In this document: positions 1 through 10,000 of the stretch, in pieces
How positions within the stretch are numbered: the stretch's first letter is position 1
How the letters are laid out: every line of letters starts with the position of its first letter
Origin: Anatilimnocola floriformis
Lineage (GTDB): Bacteria > Planctomycetota > Planctomycetia > Pirellulales > Pirellulaceae
Assembly (NCBI RefSeq): GCF_024256385.1
Contig: NZ_JAMLFW010000002.1
Coordinates: 1,488,001 to 1,552,000 of the forward strand
DNA length: 64,000 bases
Direction: 5' to 3'
Position numbers and translations under genes: made by a program
Notes under the pieces: model-generated
Seen by the model: the letters and a program-made list of their open reading frames with translations, nothing else
What the model was told of the DNA's origin: nothing
Databases searched by the model: none

Positions 1-272
1 AGCCTGTGATCGAAGCGCTGCTGCGAGCGCCGGTCGAGGCTCTCACCGTTCGCGAAGTCCGCGGCTATGGCCGGCAAAAGGACTATCTGAACCAATACGG
101 CGAGACAGAGTACGCGCTCGCCTTTCTCCCGAAGCTCGAAATCGAAGTTTGGGTCGACGACAGTCGGCTGCAAGAAGTGCTCGAGCTCATTCAGCAAACC
201 GCCAGCACCGGCCGTTTAGGCGACGGCAAGATCATGGTGCTGCCAGTTAAGGCATTTCACCCGCTGGGCTAA
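1..272 (+). CDS. P-II family nitrogen regulator, 5' truncated by window edge
   Basis: C-terminal 90 residues of a P-II (GlnB/GlnK-type) signalling protein, a trimeric cytoplasmic sensor of 2-oxoglutarate, ATP and ADP that controls nitrogen assimilation. Visible features are the TVREVRGYGRQK strand leading into the T-loop, a tyrosine in GETEYALAFLPK at the position uridylylated in GlnB, and the C-terminal signature TGRLGDGKIMVLPV that closes the nucleotide site. The frame is open to base 3 without a start (a proline codon precedes the GTG at 6), so the first 20 or so residues lie upstream of the window. The partner (transporter, glutamine synthetase or other) is not visible, so GlnB and GlnK cannot be told apart. 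Confidence 0.9.
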   Translation, partial: PVIEALLRAPVEALTVREVRGYGRQKDYLNQYGETEYALAFLPKLEIEVWVDDSRLQEVLELIQQTASTGRLGDGKIMVLPVKAFHPLG

Positions 273-283
273 AGCGACCTGCG

Positions 284-483
284 GATAGCATCGATTGCTT
301 CAGCAATCGACGTCGCGCCAGCGAAAAGAGGCACAGCTATATTCGTCAGTGCCGCAAGCGAACCCGGCTTTAATTTCCAGCCTGAAAAGTTCGCCGATGG
401 CGAACGTCGCTCAAGCTGCGACGTTCAACAGGATGCCTCTTGTCGCTGCGCGACATGGATTGCGGGGCGCAATCCATGCTAAC
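284..483. repeat. Composite palindromic element, copy 1 (200 bp)
   Basis: The left end is GATAGCATCGATTGC then GCAATCGA, a hairpin; the right end is TGGATTGC, a short loop, GCAATCCA and ATGCTAAC, also a hairpin. The two ends are inverted copies of each other, with AAAGAGGCA inside the left end and ATGCCTCT inside the right. The 100-bp centre differs from the other copies at 24393 and 63217. It fills the gap between two convergent genes and its last base is the first base of the complementary stop codon of the gene at 483-950. Confidence 0.85.
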
Positions 484-950
484 TAGTCGACCGGTCCGCG
501 ATCACGATAGACCGCTTCCTGCAACCACGTGCTCGCCGCGGTTTGCAATCGCTTGAGATCGGTGAGGAGTTCGGTCCCTTGACGTTCGACCTTCGCACGC
601 TCGTCACCGATCTTGGCTTCGTCGCTGCGAACTCGCGAAGCCTTCTCGGCGAGCAAGTGCAGATTGCGGCGAAAGTCTTCGTGTCGCTGCAGCAGCTTCT
701 GCTCGCATTCGACCATCTGCTGCACGTGCGATAGCAGCTCATTATCGGACTTCGCGATTTCCGTAAAATCGGAATGCAGCCCTTCGAAGAAAGGACTCAA
801 CTGCTCGGCTACATCGTCGGCCGTGTCTTGAACCGCATTGATCCAGGCGACTAACTCGCCAGACAACACTGGAGTGAGCAGTGCGGTCTCGAGTTTGTCG
901 ACGTGTGATTTCAGATCTACATCGGACTGATGCTTCAAATCTTGCGTCAT
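483..950 (-). CDS. Conserved hypothetical alpha-helical protein, 155 aa
   Basis: Not assigned to a family. The product is almost entirely helical with heptad-like runs, for example a hydrophobic-polar stretch around residues 70-140 ending in ERAKVERQGTELLTDLKRL, so a coiled coil is likely. It has no signal peptide and is probably cytoplasmic. The frame is open to 1112, but the ATG at 950 (MTQDLKHQ) is preceded by a good ribosome site (AAGGGAG) and the upstream extension has no comparable start. It ends directly on the composite repeat at 284-483. The neighbour upstream runs the same way. Confidence 0.6.
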   Translation of the reverse strand: MTQDLKHQSDVDLKSHVDKLETALLTPVLSGELVAWINAVQDTADDVAEQLSPFFEGLHSDFTEIAKSDNELLSHVQQMVECEQKLLQRHEDFRRNLHLLAEKASRVRSDEAKIGDERAKVERQGTELLTDLKRLQTAASTWLQEAVYRDRGPVD

Positions 951-1145
951 GTTGCATCTCCCTTCCTGCGAAAAAGCAGCCTGGCAGACATGCAGCCAAG
1001 CTGGCTTGGTTGCGGCCAGAACACTCTCCACGCTGCGTGCGAGGTTAGCCTCACACGCGGAGAATGTTGCCGGACGCGAATCGCTGAGGAGGAGTTGCAA
1101 CTCGTGGGCCATTCCGTGGCGAGTCAGGGAGTGACTCGCCTGCGG

Positions 1146-1637
1146 TTAGCGACGCAGCGTCTGAATCCCTTGCGAGGCGCTCTCAGCCGTCGGCGCAGGA
1201 TAGAAGGGCTGTTGCTGGGCATTCGCTGGTCCCAGCTGCTGGGCCGCGGGCCGCGGTTGCTGCGCCGCGTTCACGTGATACGAGAAGAACGACGTGGGCT
1301 CGTGCATCTCGGCGTGCCACGGATAGTCGAACACGTTGCGATAGTTGTACGGCCGGCGATAGTAAGTGCCCGAGAACGCCGGATAGCGGTTCATGTGCCG
1401 ATCGGCGCCGTAGCAACCGTATTTCGGGTTGTAGCAGCTTTGCGGCATCATCCAGTGCGGCTGCTTGTATTTCGAATTGCCGCCGCCGCAGGAATCGCAG
1501 CCGCCGCCATGAAAGCCAGCCTGCGCGACTTGCGAATCGATCGCGGGCTGCGCGGCCATCTGCGCGTTCATGTGCGTGGACATCGGATAGCCGTCACCGC
1601 CAGCGAGTGCGAGCACGGTCAACAACAAAGCATGCAT
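1146..1637 (-). CDS. Small secreted protein rich in Gly, Gln, Tyr and Cys
   Basis: 163 residues. The start MHALLLTVLALAGGDGYP gives a short signal peptide; the longer open frame up to 1787 lacks a ribosome site, while GGAG lies upstream of this ATG. The mature part has a GGGCDSCGGG knot, aromatic and glutamine-rich stretches (residues 55-110) and no recognisable catalytic domain. Small exported proteins of this composition are common in planctomycetes and may belong to the cell envelope, but no function can be assigned. Confidence 0.6.
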   Translation of the reverse strand: MHALLLTVLALAGGDGYPMSTHMNAQMAAQPAIDSQVAQAGFHGGGCDSCGGGNSKYKQPHWMMPQSCYNPKYGCYGADRHMNRYPAFSGTYYRRPYNYRNVFDYPWHAEMHEPTSFFSYHVNAAQQPRPAAQQLGPANAQQQPFYPAPTAESASQGIQTLRR

Positions 1638-2199
1638 GGATGAACTCCGCAGCGAGAGTCGAAAGCGGGATCCGGGACGGGACCCGTTGGTTGGCAATAA
1701 GCAATACTCAGCACTCATTGCATCGACCCGCGAAGACGGAGTTTCGATTTTCTTTGGCAGGACCTGCGAAAGCGGCAAGGGCTGCAAAGTTTCACAATCT
1801 GCCTGCTTTCAGCGGAGATCAGGCCTGTGATAGCACTTGAGGCGTGAACGTTTTCGCCCAAACGTTAAACCTTAAACCTCAAACTTTGAACAAATTGACT
1901 CGGCTTTTAACAGCCCGAGACACTCGCGCAGCAACGGTCCGCTAGGCCCATCGGCACAGCCGTTACAACCGGACGCGTTTCACAAGATTTCCCGGCGTTA
2001 AGGCTGATTTGCGTTCGGTAAAGTTTGCCATCCGACTAGCGTGGAAGTTAACAGCACTGCGCAACTTTGCAACACTTCGGCGACAGTTTGTCGCAGAGAA
2101 ATGTGGTTTTGCCGAGCAGTCATGTTGCTGTGACTACACAGTTTGTCAGAAATATTTCCTTGAGTGCAGTGCTCTTCGCGCTGGATTGATGGTGCTCCG
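1638..2199. other. Intergenic region, divergent, no gene seen
   Basis: 562 bp between the starts of a minus-strand secreted protein and the plus-strand sigma-54 activator, so it should hold both promoters. It is AT-richer than its surroundings, with a run of similar blocks (GTTAAAC, CTTAAAC, CTCAAAC) near 1862-1885 followed by a small imperfect hairpin near 1900-1920. No convincing -24/-12 or -35/-10 pair was identified. Confidence 0.4.
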
Positions 2200-3849
2200 A
2201 TGACGACTTCCGCCTTGATCAGCCTGACTCGTGATCAAAACCTGATTTTCGAATTGCAAGCGCAGCTCGAAGGGAAGTTTCAGGTTTTTCCATGCGACTC
2301 GCTCGCCACGCTGCCGTCGACGCTAACGGCTCATCCGGCCGCACCGGTCGTGGTCCACTTGGGCCAAGAGACGCTCGGCGAATATTCGGCAGGACGCTTT
2401 GTCGCCGAACTCGACGAAGCCGTCGAGAACTCGCCCGTCTATGGCTTGCTCGCCAAGGACTGCCCGCCGCGCTTACAAAAGCTGGCCGAGAAGTCGATCG
2501 ATCATTGCGTGGCCATGCCTATCGATTACGAACAGCTCCGCAAACTGCTGGCCAATCGGCAAGACATCGAAGGCGAGCTGCAAGGCTTTTGGAGCCAGAT
2601 GCCGCACAAGGAACTGCACGGCCGCAGCCGGTCGCTGATCACGTTCACGCCCGAAATGTTCGACACGATGGAAGAGATCAAGGTCGCTGCCCGGCACAAC
2701 GTGACCGTGCTGCTGATCGGCGAAACCGGTAGCGGCAAGACGTTTCTCGCCAAGCTCATCCACGAACTGAGCGAACGTCGCGAAGATCGCTTCTGCAACG
2801 TCGCCTGCGGTGCGTTGCCGCCTGATCTGATCGAAAGCGAACTCTTCGGTTATGTGAAAGGCGCGTTCACCGGCGCCGATCGCGACCGCGAAGGAAAATT
2901 CGCCGCCGCCGGCCGCGGCACGCTGTTGCTCGACGAAATTGACGTGCTGCCGATGGAACAGCAAGCCAAGCTGCTCCGCGTGATCGAGACCGGCGAATAC
3001 GAACCGGTCGGCAGCAACGAAACGCAATACAGCCAGGCTCGCCTCATCGTCGCTTCGAATTACAACCTCGAAGAGCTCGTTCGCAGCGGCAACTTCCGCA
3101 CGGACTTGTACTATCGCTTGAACATTCTCAACTTCCACTTGCTGCCGCTCCGTCAGCGTCCGTGGGATATCGAGTATCTCATTCGTAAGTTCGCCGTCGA
3201 TCACAGCCGAACGCACTCGATCCCGCTCCGCTCGATCGATCAAAGCTTTTTCGAAGCCCTCCGCGCTTACAACTGGCCGGGCAATGTCCGCGAAATGGAA
3301 AACGTCGTTCGCCGCGCGGTGCTGTATTGCCAACGGGGCGTGCTGACCGTCAACGACCTGCCGACCTCCATTCGCCAGGCCGTGCAAGGTCAGATGCTGC
3401 CGCAATATCAGTCGATCAGCCACGAACTGCCGCCGATCGTCGTGCCGGAAGAACGCTATCCGCTGACGAACATCTCGGGCCCGATTCCGGTCGGCATGGG
3501 CGTTCGTCCGCGCACGCCAAACGCGCCGCCGCAAATGCATCGGCCTTCGTCGTCGCCAATGCCGCTGCCGCAACAGCCTCACAACATGCCGACCTATGCC
3601 GGTTCTTATGCGTCCTCTCAGTCAGCGCACGAACCGCAATCCATGGGCCCCATGATGAGCCCCATGAGCCAAGCTCGCGTCGCTACTTCTGGCAGCGCGT
3701 CGCTCGAAGCCCGCGTCGATGTGCTTGAACAACGCATCATCGAAGACGCCCTGCAGCGGAACAACTTCCGCCGCAAGGAAACCGCCGCTGAACTCGGCAT
3801 CAGCCGCGTAACCCTCTACAACAAGATGAAGAAATTCGGTTTGCTGTAG
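2200..3849 (+). CDS. Sigma-54-dependent transcriptional activator (AAA+ / Fis HTH)
   Basis: 549 residues. The N-terminal 125 residues look like a degenerate receiver-type fold without an obvious phosphoacceptor aspartate. The AAA+ sigma-54 interaction domain follows (about 145-385): Walker A GETGSGKT at about 174, the GAFTGA loop that contacts sigma-54 at about 221, and Walker B LLLDEIDVLP at about 241. Residues 395-505 are a Pro/Gln/Met-rich linker. The last 40 residues are a Fis-type HTH ending AAELGISRVTLYNKMKKFGLL. The start is taken as the ATG at 2200 (MTTSALISL); the frame extends a few codons further up with no ribosome site. The target genes are unknown; the two membrane-anchored genes downstream may be unrelated. 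Confidence 0.92.
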   Translation: MTTSALISLTRDQNLIFELQAQLEGKFQVFPCDSLATLPSTLTAHPAAPVVVHLGQETLGEYSAGRFVAELDEAVENSPVYGLLAKDCPPRLQKLAEKSIDHCVAMPIDYEQLRKLLANRQDIEGELQGFWSQMPHKELHGRSRSLITFTPEMFDTMEEIKVAARHNVTVLLIGETGSGKTFLAKLIHELSERREDRFCNVACGALPPDLIESELFGYVKGAFTGADRDREGKFAAAGRGTLLLDEIDVLPMEQQAKLLRVIETGEYEPVGSNETQYSQARLIVASNYNLEELVRSGNFRTDLYYRLNILNFHLLPLRQRPWDIEYLIRKFAVDHSRTHSIPLRSIDQSFFEALRAYNWPGNVREMENVVRRAVLYCQRGVLTVNDLPTSIRQAVQGQMLPQYQSISHELPPIVVPEERYPLTNISGPIPVGMGVRPRTPNAPPQMHRPSSSPMPLPQQPHNMPTYAGSYASSQSAHEPQSMGPMMSPMSQARVATSGSASLEARVDVLEQRIIEDALQRNNFRRKETAAELGISRVTLYNKMKKFGLL

Positions 3850-3953
3850 GCCGTTTCACGCCATCGCGGCGGCGGTTCCCCAGCTTGTGTGCTACTCCGC
3901 CATATATTTCCGGCAGCCGGGAATAATTCCCCTGCCGCCGCCGAATTGGTGGT

Positions 3954-5495
3954 ATGGCCACCTCTTCGGCAACCGTGCGTTTCTCTTGGCTGCAATTCTC
4001 ATTGCGCACGCTGGCTATTGCCCTCACGCTGACGACCGTCGCCTTCGGCTATTGCTGGCAACTGCCGATTGTGGTGACGGCGGTTCCCATTGAATTTGTG
4101 CCGGGCAAGAAGCCCCGAGTCATGTGTTTGACGGGCGTAGATCCAAAGATCATCGCCGCCCAGAATCTGCAACCGGCATCTGCCCGCTGTATTGCTCGGC
4201 GGAGCGGTTGGTCAGAACATCAGCTGCACGGCCAAGCCGAAATCTACGATCGCACGGGGCCAAAGATCATCGAGGCCCAATACGTGCGTGGGCAACTGGA
4301 GGGCCCGTATCGTTCGTGGTTTGTGAACGGTCAACCGCGCGAGATCGGCGAATACCTCGCTGGCAAACAGCACGGCAAATGGCAGCACTTCGATCTCGAG
4401 TCGGGCAAGTTAGGGGCGACCTGCTACTACGAGCGCGGTGCGCCAGTCGGCACTTGGACTGACGGCAGCGCCGTGAAAACGACTTATCGCAACGGTTTGC
4501 GATGGCAAGAGGAACTGCGACATAGCGCCCACCTGAGGCGGGTTACCGAATACGACGATCAGGAGAAAATCGCCAAAATCACGATTTGGGGTGAAAGCCC
4601 GACCGAGCCGATCGGTTTGGATCTATTTCGAGCGGGCCAGCGCCACGGACCCTGGTATCGCAAGGATGCTAATGAGCATCTGCGCGGCCAATGGGTCGAT
4701 GGGCGAGCCGAGGGAGAGTGGATTCTCGATCGCGGTTACAACAACTTCCACACGCTCAAATTTCGCCACGGAGAATTGCTCGCGCTCGACGGCGAGCCAG
4801 TCAACGATCATTTGACGCGGCAGCTCGCCAATCAAGCAGCGCTCGAATCGCGCGCAGGAAAACAATGCAGCGAGCTACTTGAGAAATTGCAGCATGTTAT
4901 AGGAATCGATCATGCCCCACTGACTCGAGAAGAGATTTTCGGAATCGCTAACGACGGCGCCGACCTGCCGCCGTTGCAAGTCGACCCGCGGTTGATCATT
5001 GATCCAGAAGAGCTGAAGCAACTCTGGCAGCGTCATGTTTCACTCCGCTGCGCGCATGGACCGGTATCGGCGGAACTCGTGCTCGCCTTGCAAGGGACCG
5101 GCTTGGTTTTGGACTACCGCTTGGAGTGTCTCTGGCTGACGACTCCCGAACTGGCCCGCGCGTGGAAAGATGAAACGGGTGTGCTCGACTGGTACTACTC
5201 GCTCTCCGAGAAAAAACAGCAGGAGTACCTCATCGTCCGTTCGTCGTTTACCGACTTCGCTGAATTCATTCGCTACTGGAATTTTGGCGATCCACCGCAC
5301 CTTGTCGCGCCTAAGAAACTCCCGCCGTCCCTGTTGCAGTTAGATGACAATCGCAATTGGTATCACCTGTGGTTTCATCAATGCCTGGCCGTTGGTTGCG
5401 AAATTCATCGACTCCAACTGCGTCGCTCGGGCGATCAGTTACTGCTGGTTCCCATCACAGAGCCGCCTCAGACAGTTCGTGACAGTAAGCCGTAG
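3954..5495 (+). CDS. Membrane-anchored YwqK/MORN-repeat protein, first of a tandem pair
   Basis: 513 residues. The N-terminus FSLRTLAIALTLTTVAFGYC is a single membrane segment of a type often placed at the start of planctomycete proteins. Residues 80-290 contain MORN/YwqK-like units: HGQAEIYDRTG, LEGPYRSWFVNGQPREIGEY, GKQHGKWQHFD and RHGPWYRKDANEHLRGQW. The C-terminal 200 residues match only the next gene, which has the same length and order. Such repeat units form beta-hairpin surfaces. Naming by similarity to YwqK antitoxins would be misleading, because no toxin is adjacent. Function unknown. Confidence 0.75.
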   Translation: MATSSATVRFSWLQFSLRTLAIALTLTTVAFGYCWQLPIVVTAVPIEFVPGKKPRVMCLTGVDPKIIAAQNLQPASARCIARRSGWSEHQLHGQAEIYDRTGPKIIEAQYVRGQLEGPYRSWFVNGQPREIGEYLAGKQHGKWQHFDLESGKLGATCYYERGAPVGTWTDGSAVKTTYRNGLRWQEELRHSAHLRRVTEYDDQEKIAKITIWGESPTEPIGLDLFRAGQRHGPWYRKDANEHLRGQWVDGRAEGEWILDRGYNNFHTLKFRHGELLALDGEPVNDHLTRQLANQAALESRAGKQCSELLEKLQHVIGIDHAPLTREEIFGIANDGADLPPLQVDPRLIIDPEELKQLWQRHVSLRCAHGPVSAELVLALQGTGLVLDYRLECLWLTTPELARAWKDETGVLDWYYSLSEKKQQEYLIVRSSFTDFAEFIRYWNFGDPPHLVAPKKLPPSLLQLDDNRNWYHLWFHQCLAVGCEIHRLQLRRSGDQLLLVPITEPPQTVRDSKP

Positions 5496-5519
5496 GCGCA
5501 AACATTCCACCTGCCGATC

Positions 5520-7061
5520 ATGCGTACTCCCTACGATCCAGCCAGGGCGAGAACATCGGGGCTAAATTTTTCGCTCCGCTCGCTGGCGATCGTTGTTACC
5601 TTAGCGTGCGTTGGCTTTGGAGTCTGGTGGCAAATCCCGCTGGAGGTCGAAACGGTTCCGCCACAGTTCTCGCCCGGTCATGCTCGCTGTTTGCTGGGCC
5701 GAGGTGATTATCTCTGGACGGAAATGAGCGTTCAGCAGGGAGGACCTTACGGCGGCGAAGCGGTCAAACTCCACTTCGCGCGCCCCGCCAAAGCCAAAGG
5801 CTTGGCTCGAAGGAGCGGTTGGTCGGGATATCAACATCACGGCGAGTGCGAGATTTTTGATTGCGCGGGCAAACGACTTATCCTCGCTCATTTCTCGCGC
5901 GGCGAGTTGCATGGCCCCTATCAATCCTGTTTTCACACCGGCAAGCCCCGCGAAACAGGAAGCTATTTTGCCGGCAAGCAACACGGCGAATGGCAGCAGT
6001 TCGATCCACACAATGGCGCGGTAGTTGAAACCAGTTATTACGAGCACGGCCAGCCCGTTGGTACTTGGCAGCTCGGGCCCGCGTTCAAGCAGACATTTCG
6101 CAACGGGCAGTTGTGGCAGAAAGAGCAACAGCTGAATGCCCTGACCCGAAAAGTCACGGAGTACGATGAGCAAGGTCGCATCATTTCCGAAACGCTCTGG
6201 CGTGAGGGCGCGACCGAGCCCGTCGGCTTCGATGGATTTCAAGCGGGAGAGCGACATGGGCCCTGGTATCGCAAGTCGCCAGAATCCCATTTGCGCGGTC
6301 AATGGACCGATGGCTTGCCCGACAGCAGGTGGGTTTATGAAACAGACGCTGGTGAAAACACGCAAACGCTGCTTTTCTCCCGCGGCGAACTGATGTCACG
6401 CAATGGAGTGCGGATCAACGACGGTTTGATGCGTCAAATGGCCGATTGGGATTTGCCAGCAACCTACGACGGGCTGCGCCGACAGCAGTTTCGTCAACGG
6501 TTGCTCAATACGCATCACGAGTTTCACAGCCAGTCGACGCGCGAACAGATATTTACGCAGATTTGCGAGCGCGAAAACTTACCGCCCTTGCAAGTCGATC
6601 CGCGCTTGGCGATTTCCACCGAGACCTTGCAAAAGTTCTGGCAACGCGAGGTTTCATTCCAGTTCGAAAACCTGCCAGCAGCGGCAGCCCTGGCCCTCGC
6701 GCTGCACGGATCGGAGTATGTCTTGGAATATCGTTTGGGTTGCCTCTGGCTAACGACCCCCGACTTGGCACGGACCTGGCAAGACAAAACAGAGATCCTG
6801 CAGTGGTTTCACGCGCTGCCGCTCGCCGAGCGAATGTCGCTCAACGAGGAAATCACTGCCGTGCCGGGTGAATTCGTGGGCCTGACTCCTTTGCTGGTGG
6901 TCCCCAAGGATTGGAGGCCGCTCGAGCTGAGCCTCAGTCGCCATCCTCAGTCCTTGCACCTCCCGGTCTATCAACTCCTGGCCATCGGCTGCGAACTGTA
7001 TGGTTTGCGGCTCGATCCGGAGCACAAAGCGATTGTGCCCCAGGCTCGCTTTTGGAAATAA
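5520..7061 (+). CDS. Membrane-anchored YwqK/MORN-repeat protein, second of a tandem pair
   Basis: 513 residues, the same length and domain order as the gene 24 bp upstream. It has an N-terminal anchor FSLRSLAIVVTLACVGFGVWW (about residues 16-36), repeat units such as HGECEIFDCAGKR, LHGPYQSCFHTGKPRETGSY and GKQHGEWQQFDPHNGA, then a C-terminal region sharing LPPLQVDPRL and YRLGCLWLTTPDLARTW with its neighbour. The pair is clearly a tandem duplication that has since diverged and is probably co-transcribed. It ends only 3 bp from the convergent collagen-like gene. Confidence 0.75.
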   Translation: MRTPYDPARARTSGLNFSLRSLAIVVTLACVGFGVWWQIPLEVETVPPQFSPGHARCLLGRGDYLWTEMSVQQGGPYGGEAVKLHFARPAKAKGLARRSGWSGYQHHGECEIFDCAGKRLILAHFSRGELHGPYQSCFHTGKPRETGSYFAGKQHGEWQQFDPHNGAVVETSYYEHGQPVGTWQLGPAFKQTFRNGQLWQKEQQLNALTRKVTEYDEQGRIISETLWREGATEPVGFDGFQAGERHGPWYRKSPESHLRGQWTDGLPDSRWVYETDAGENTQTLLFSRGELMSRNGVRINDGLMRQMADWDLPATYDGLRRQQFRQRLLNTHHEFHSQSTREQIFTQICERENLPPLQVDPRLAISTETLQKFWQREVSFQFENLPAAAALALALHGSEYVLEYRLGCLWLTTPDLARTWQDKTEILQWFHALPLAERMSLNEEITAVPGEFVGLTPLLVVPKDWRPLELSLSRHPQSLHLPVYQLLAIGCELYGLRLDPEHKAIVPQARFWK

Positions 7062-7064
7062 GCA

Positions 7065-10000
7065 CTACGCCGCGCGGAACGTGATGCCGTCGAGGCTGGC
7101 GTAGATGTTGCTGCCGGCGACGAAGACGACGTTGCCGTTGGACATCACGTCGATGCGGCCCAGGTTAAGCAGACCGGTGACGGTGCTGAACATCCCGTTG
7201 AACTCCGGCCGATAGCCGGCGGGCAGAGTAAAGATGGTGCTGCTCCCCGAGGCCACCACACCGCGCAGGTGAACGATACCCATCGCATCTTTGTAATAGC
7301 CGGCGGTCGAGTAACCGCTGCCGTAGTTCGCCCACGAGTTGAGCAGCGTCGGCGCGGTGAAGGCCGGCGGCGTCAGCAACGCGTTGACCTGGGCGGTCGT
7401 GAGGCCATCATCCACCCCATCGGCGAAACCGGCTGGCACGGTTTTCAGTTTCGTCCAGTCAACCGGATTGCTCGCTTGATTGACCGTGCCCGAGCCGGAT
7501 AGCAAACCTGTCGCAATGCCGAGCGGATTCCCCACGGAACCATCCCCCGTGAGCGTACTGTCGGTGATCGTCGATGCAGCAGCGCCGGCAGGACCTTGAG
7601 GACCCGTGGCTCCCGTCGCGCCGGTTGCTCCTGTCAAACCAGTTGGACCTTGCGCGCCCGTCGCACCTGTGGCGCCTTGAGGCCCTTGTGCACCCGTTGC
7701 ACCCGTGGCTCCTGTCAGCCCCGTTGGGCCCTGAGGTCCCTGCACTCCTGTTGCACCCGTGGCCCCGGTCAAACCAATGGGCCCTTGCGCGCCCGTGGCG
7801 CCTGTGGCTCCTGTCAGGCCTGTGGCACCTTGAGGTCCCTGTGCACCGGTGGCCCCAGCAGCACCCGCGGCTCCCGTTGCACCGGTGAGCCCCGTCGCGC
7901 CTTGAGGACCTTGCGCGCCAGTAGCGCCTGTTGCTCCCGTCAAACCTATTGGCCCTTGCGCTCCCGTGGCTCCCGTCAAACCTGTTAAACCAGTTGCCCC
8001 TTGAGGACCTTGTGCACCTGTCGCGCCATCAGCGCCAGCGGCCCCCGTCGCCCCCGTGAGTCCGGTGGGGCCTGCCGGCCCTTGAGGGCCTGTTGCTCCC
8101 GTGGCGCCGGTCGCACCCGTCAATCCAGTTGCCCCTTGCGCGCCCGCAGCGCCTTGTGCTCCGGCTGCTCCTTGAGGACCCGCGGGTCCCTGCGGCCCCG
8201 TTGCTCCCACTGCGCCATCGGCACCTGCCGCGCCTGTCAAACCAATGGGCCCTTGAGCACCCGTTGCGCCGGTCGCGCCCGTTAGACCTGTAGAACCTTG
8301 CGCGCCAGTAGCACCTGTTGCTCCCTGGGGACCCGCCGGCCCTTGCACTCCCGTGGCTCCTGTTAATCCTGGTGCGCCCGTAGCCCCCACTGCGCCGGTC
8401 GCGCCCTGAGGACCTTGCGGCCCGATCGCGCCATCAGCTCCCGCAGCCCCCGTCAATCCAGTCGATCCCGTCGGCCCTTGCGGACCAACGGCTCCGGTTG
8501 CTCCTTGAGGTCCCGCCGGCCCCTGCGCGCCAGTTGCCCCTGTACTGCCTTGAGGCCCTTGCGCTCCTGTCGCCCCTGTCGCACCCGTCAAACCTGTAGC
8601 CCCGGTCGCGCCTTGGGGACCTTGTGGTCCAACCGCGCCGTCAGCGCCCGCGGCACCAGTGGCCCCCGTTGAGCCTTGTGGACCTACCGGTCCTTGCGCA
8701 CCTGTAGCGCCGGTCGATCCAGTGGCACCCGTCAAGCCTGTTGACCCTGTAGCACCTTGTGGTCCAGCTGGGCCTTGTGCACCTGTAGCACCTTGAGCGC
8801 CCGCTGCACCCGTCAAGCCAGTTGCCCCGGTCGCGCCTTGTGGTCCTTGCGGTCCAACCGCGCCGTCAGCTCCTGCGGCACCAGTGGCCCCCGTTGAACC
8901 TTGTGGACCTGCCGGTCCTTGCGCACCCGTCGATCCAGTGGCTCCGGTCAAACCAGTGGGCCCTTGAGGACCTACGGATCCTGTCGCGCCCTGTGGTCCC
9001 GCGGGACCTTGCGCGCCTGTCAAACCAGTGGCTCCCGTCGCACCGGTCAAACCGATCGGCCCCATCGGGCCTTGCGCGCCCGTTAAGCCCGTCAGACCGA
9101 TAGGACCCTGCGCTCCTGTCGCGCCGTTTGCTCCCTGCGGCCCGACAGCACCATCGGCTCCGGCAGCGCCCGTCGCACCTGTTGGCCCCGCTGGGCCTTG
9201 AGGACCTGTGGCTCCGGTCGCTCCCTGAGGACCTTGAGCGCCTGTGGCACCCGTTAAACCTGTCGCACCAGTGGCACCCGTTGCGCCCACAGCTCCCGTC
9301 AAACCAATCGGCCCCATCGGGCCTTGCGCGCCCGTCGAGCCTGTCAGGCCGATAGGACCTTGCGCACCCGTTGCACCTTGTGGTCCTTGCGGCCCGACAG
9401 CGCCAGTGGCTCCCGCAGCGCCTGTCGCGCCCGTTGCTCCCGTAGCGCCAGCGGTTCCCGCCGGACCTTGCGGCCCCACCGCCCCCGTTGCTCCGGTAGC
9501 ACCAGTCGCGCCGGCAGCGCCCGTCGCTCCTGCCGGACCCGCTGGACCTTGTGGTCCTGCCGGGCCCGTCGTGCTCGAGCCGCCACTGCCTGCGGTGGCT
9601 TGATATGTCAAACGCAGGCCAACGATCTGCACCGCACTGAGCGCGTTTTTATTAGCTTGAAAGCGAATGGCAAGCTGATCGACACCAGCCGTCAGGTTCG
9701 CGCCGGTAAACAGCTCGGTCACGTCAACTTTGTTGATGACACCCGTCTGCATCACTAACGGCTGCACCGTGCTGTACCGCTTCACCACATTGGTGCTGAG
9801 GTCGCCCGTCAAACCCTCCGATAGCGCGCTGAAGAACGTCGCGCTCGTGTTGCTGCGCGAGATCACTACGACTTCGGCTTTGACCAGCGACTGGAATTTT
9901 GTCGGCACGCCCCAGGAAAAATTCGCCAGGCCATTCACCGTCGTCGGCCAAATGCCGGAGGTGACGAAGGAGTTCTGCGGCAGCACCCACTCTTCTTCGA

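Noticed and set aside
2473-3582. 369-codon open frame on the minus strand
   Set aside because: Shadow of the sigma-54 activator gene; its translation has no recognisable domain.
3954-7061. Toxin-antitoxin system from the YwqK-like repeats
   Set aside because: The repeats alone do not imply antitoxin function, both genes have membrane anchors, and no toxin-like gene is adjacent.
7585-9575. Possible CRISPR array or satellite DNA
   Set aside because: The short repeats are Gly-X-Y codons of one long open frame, with no constant-length spacers.
9344-9586. Arg-rich minus-strand frames in the collagen region
   Set aside because: Alternate reading of Gly-X-Y codons; no start signal.
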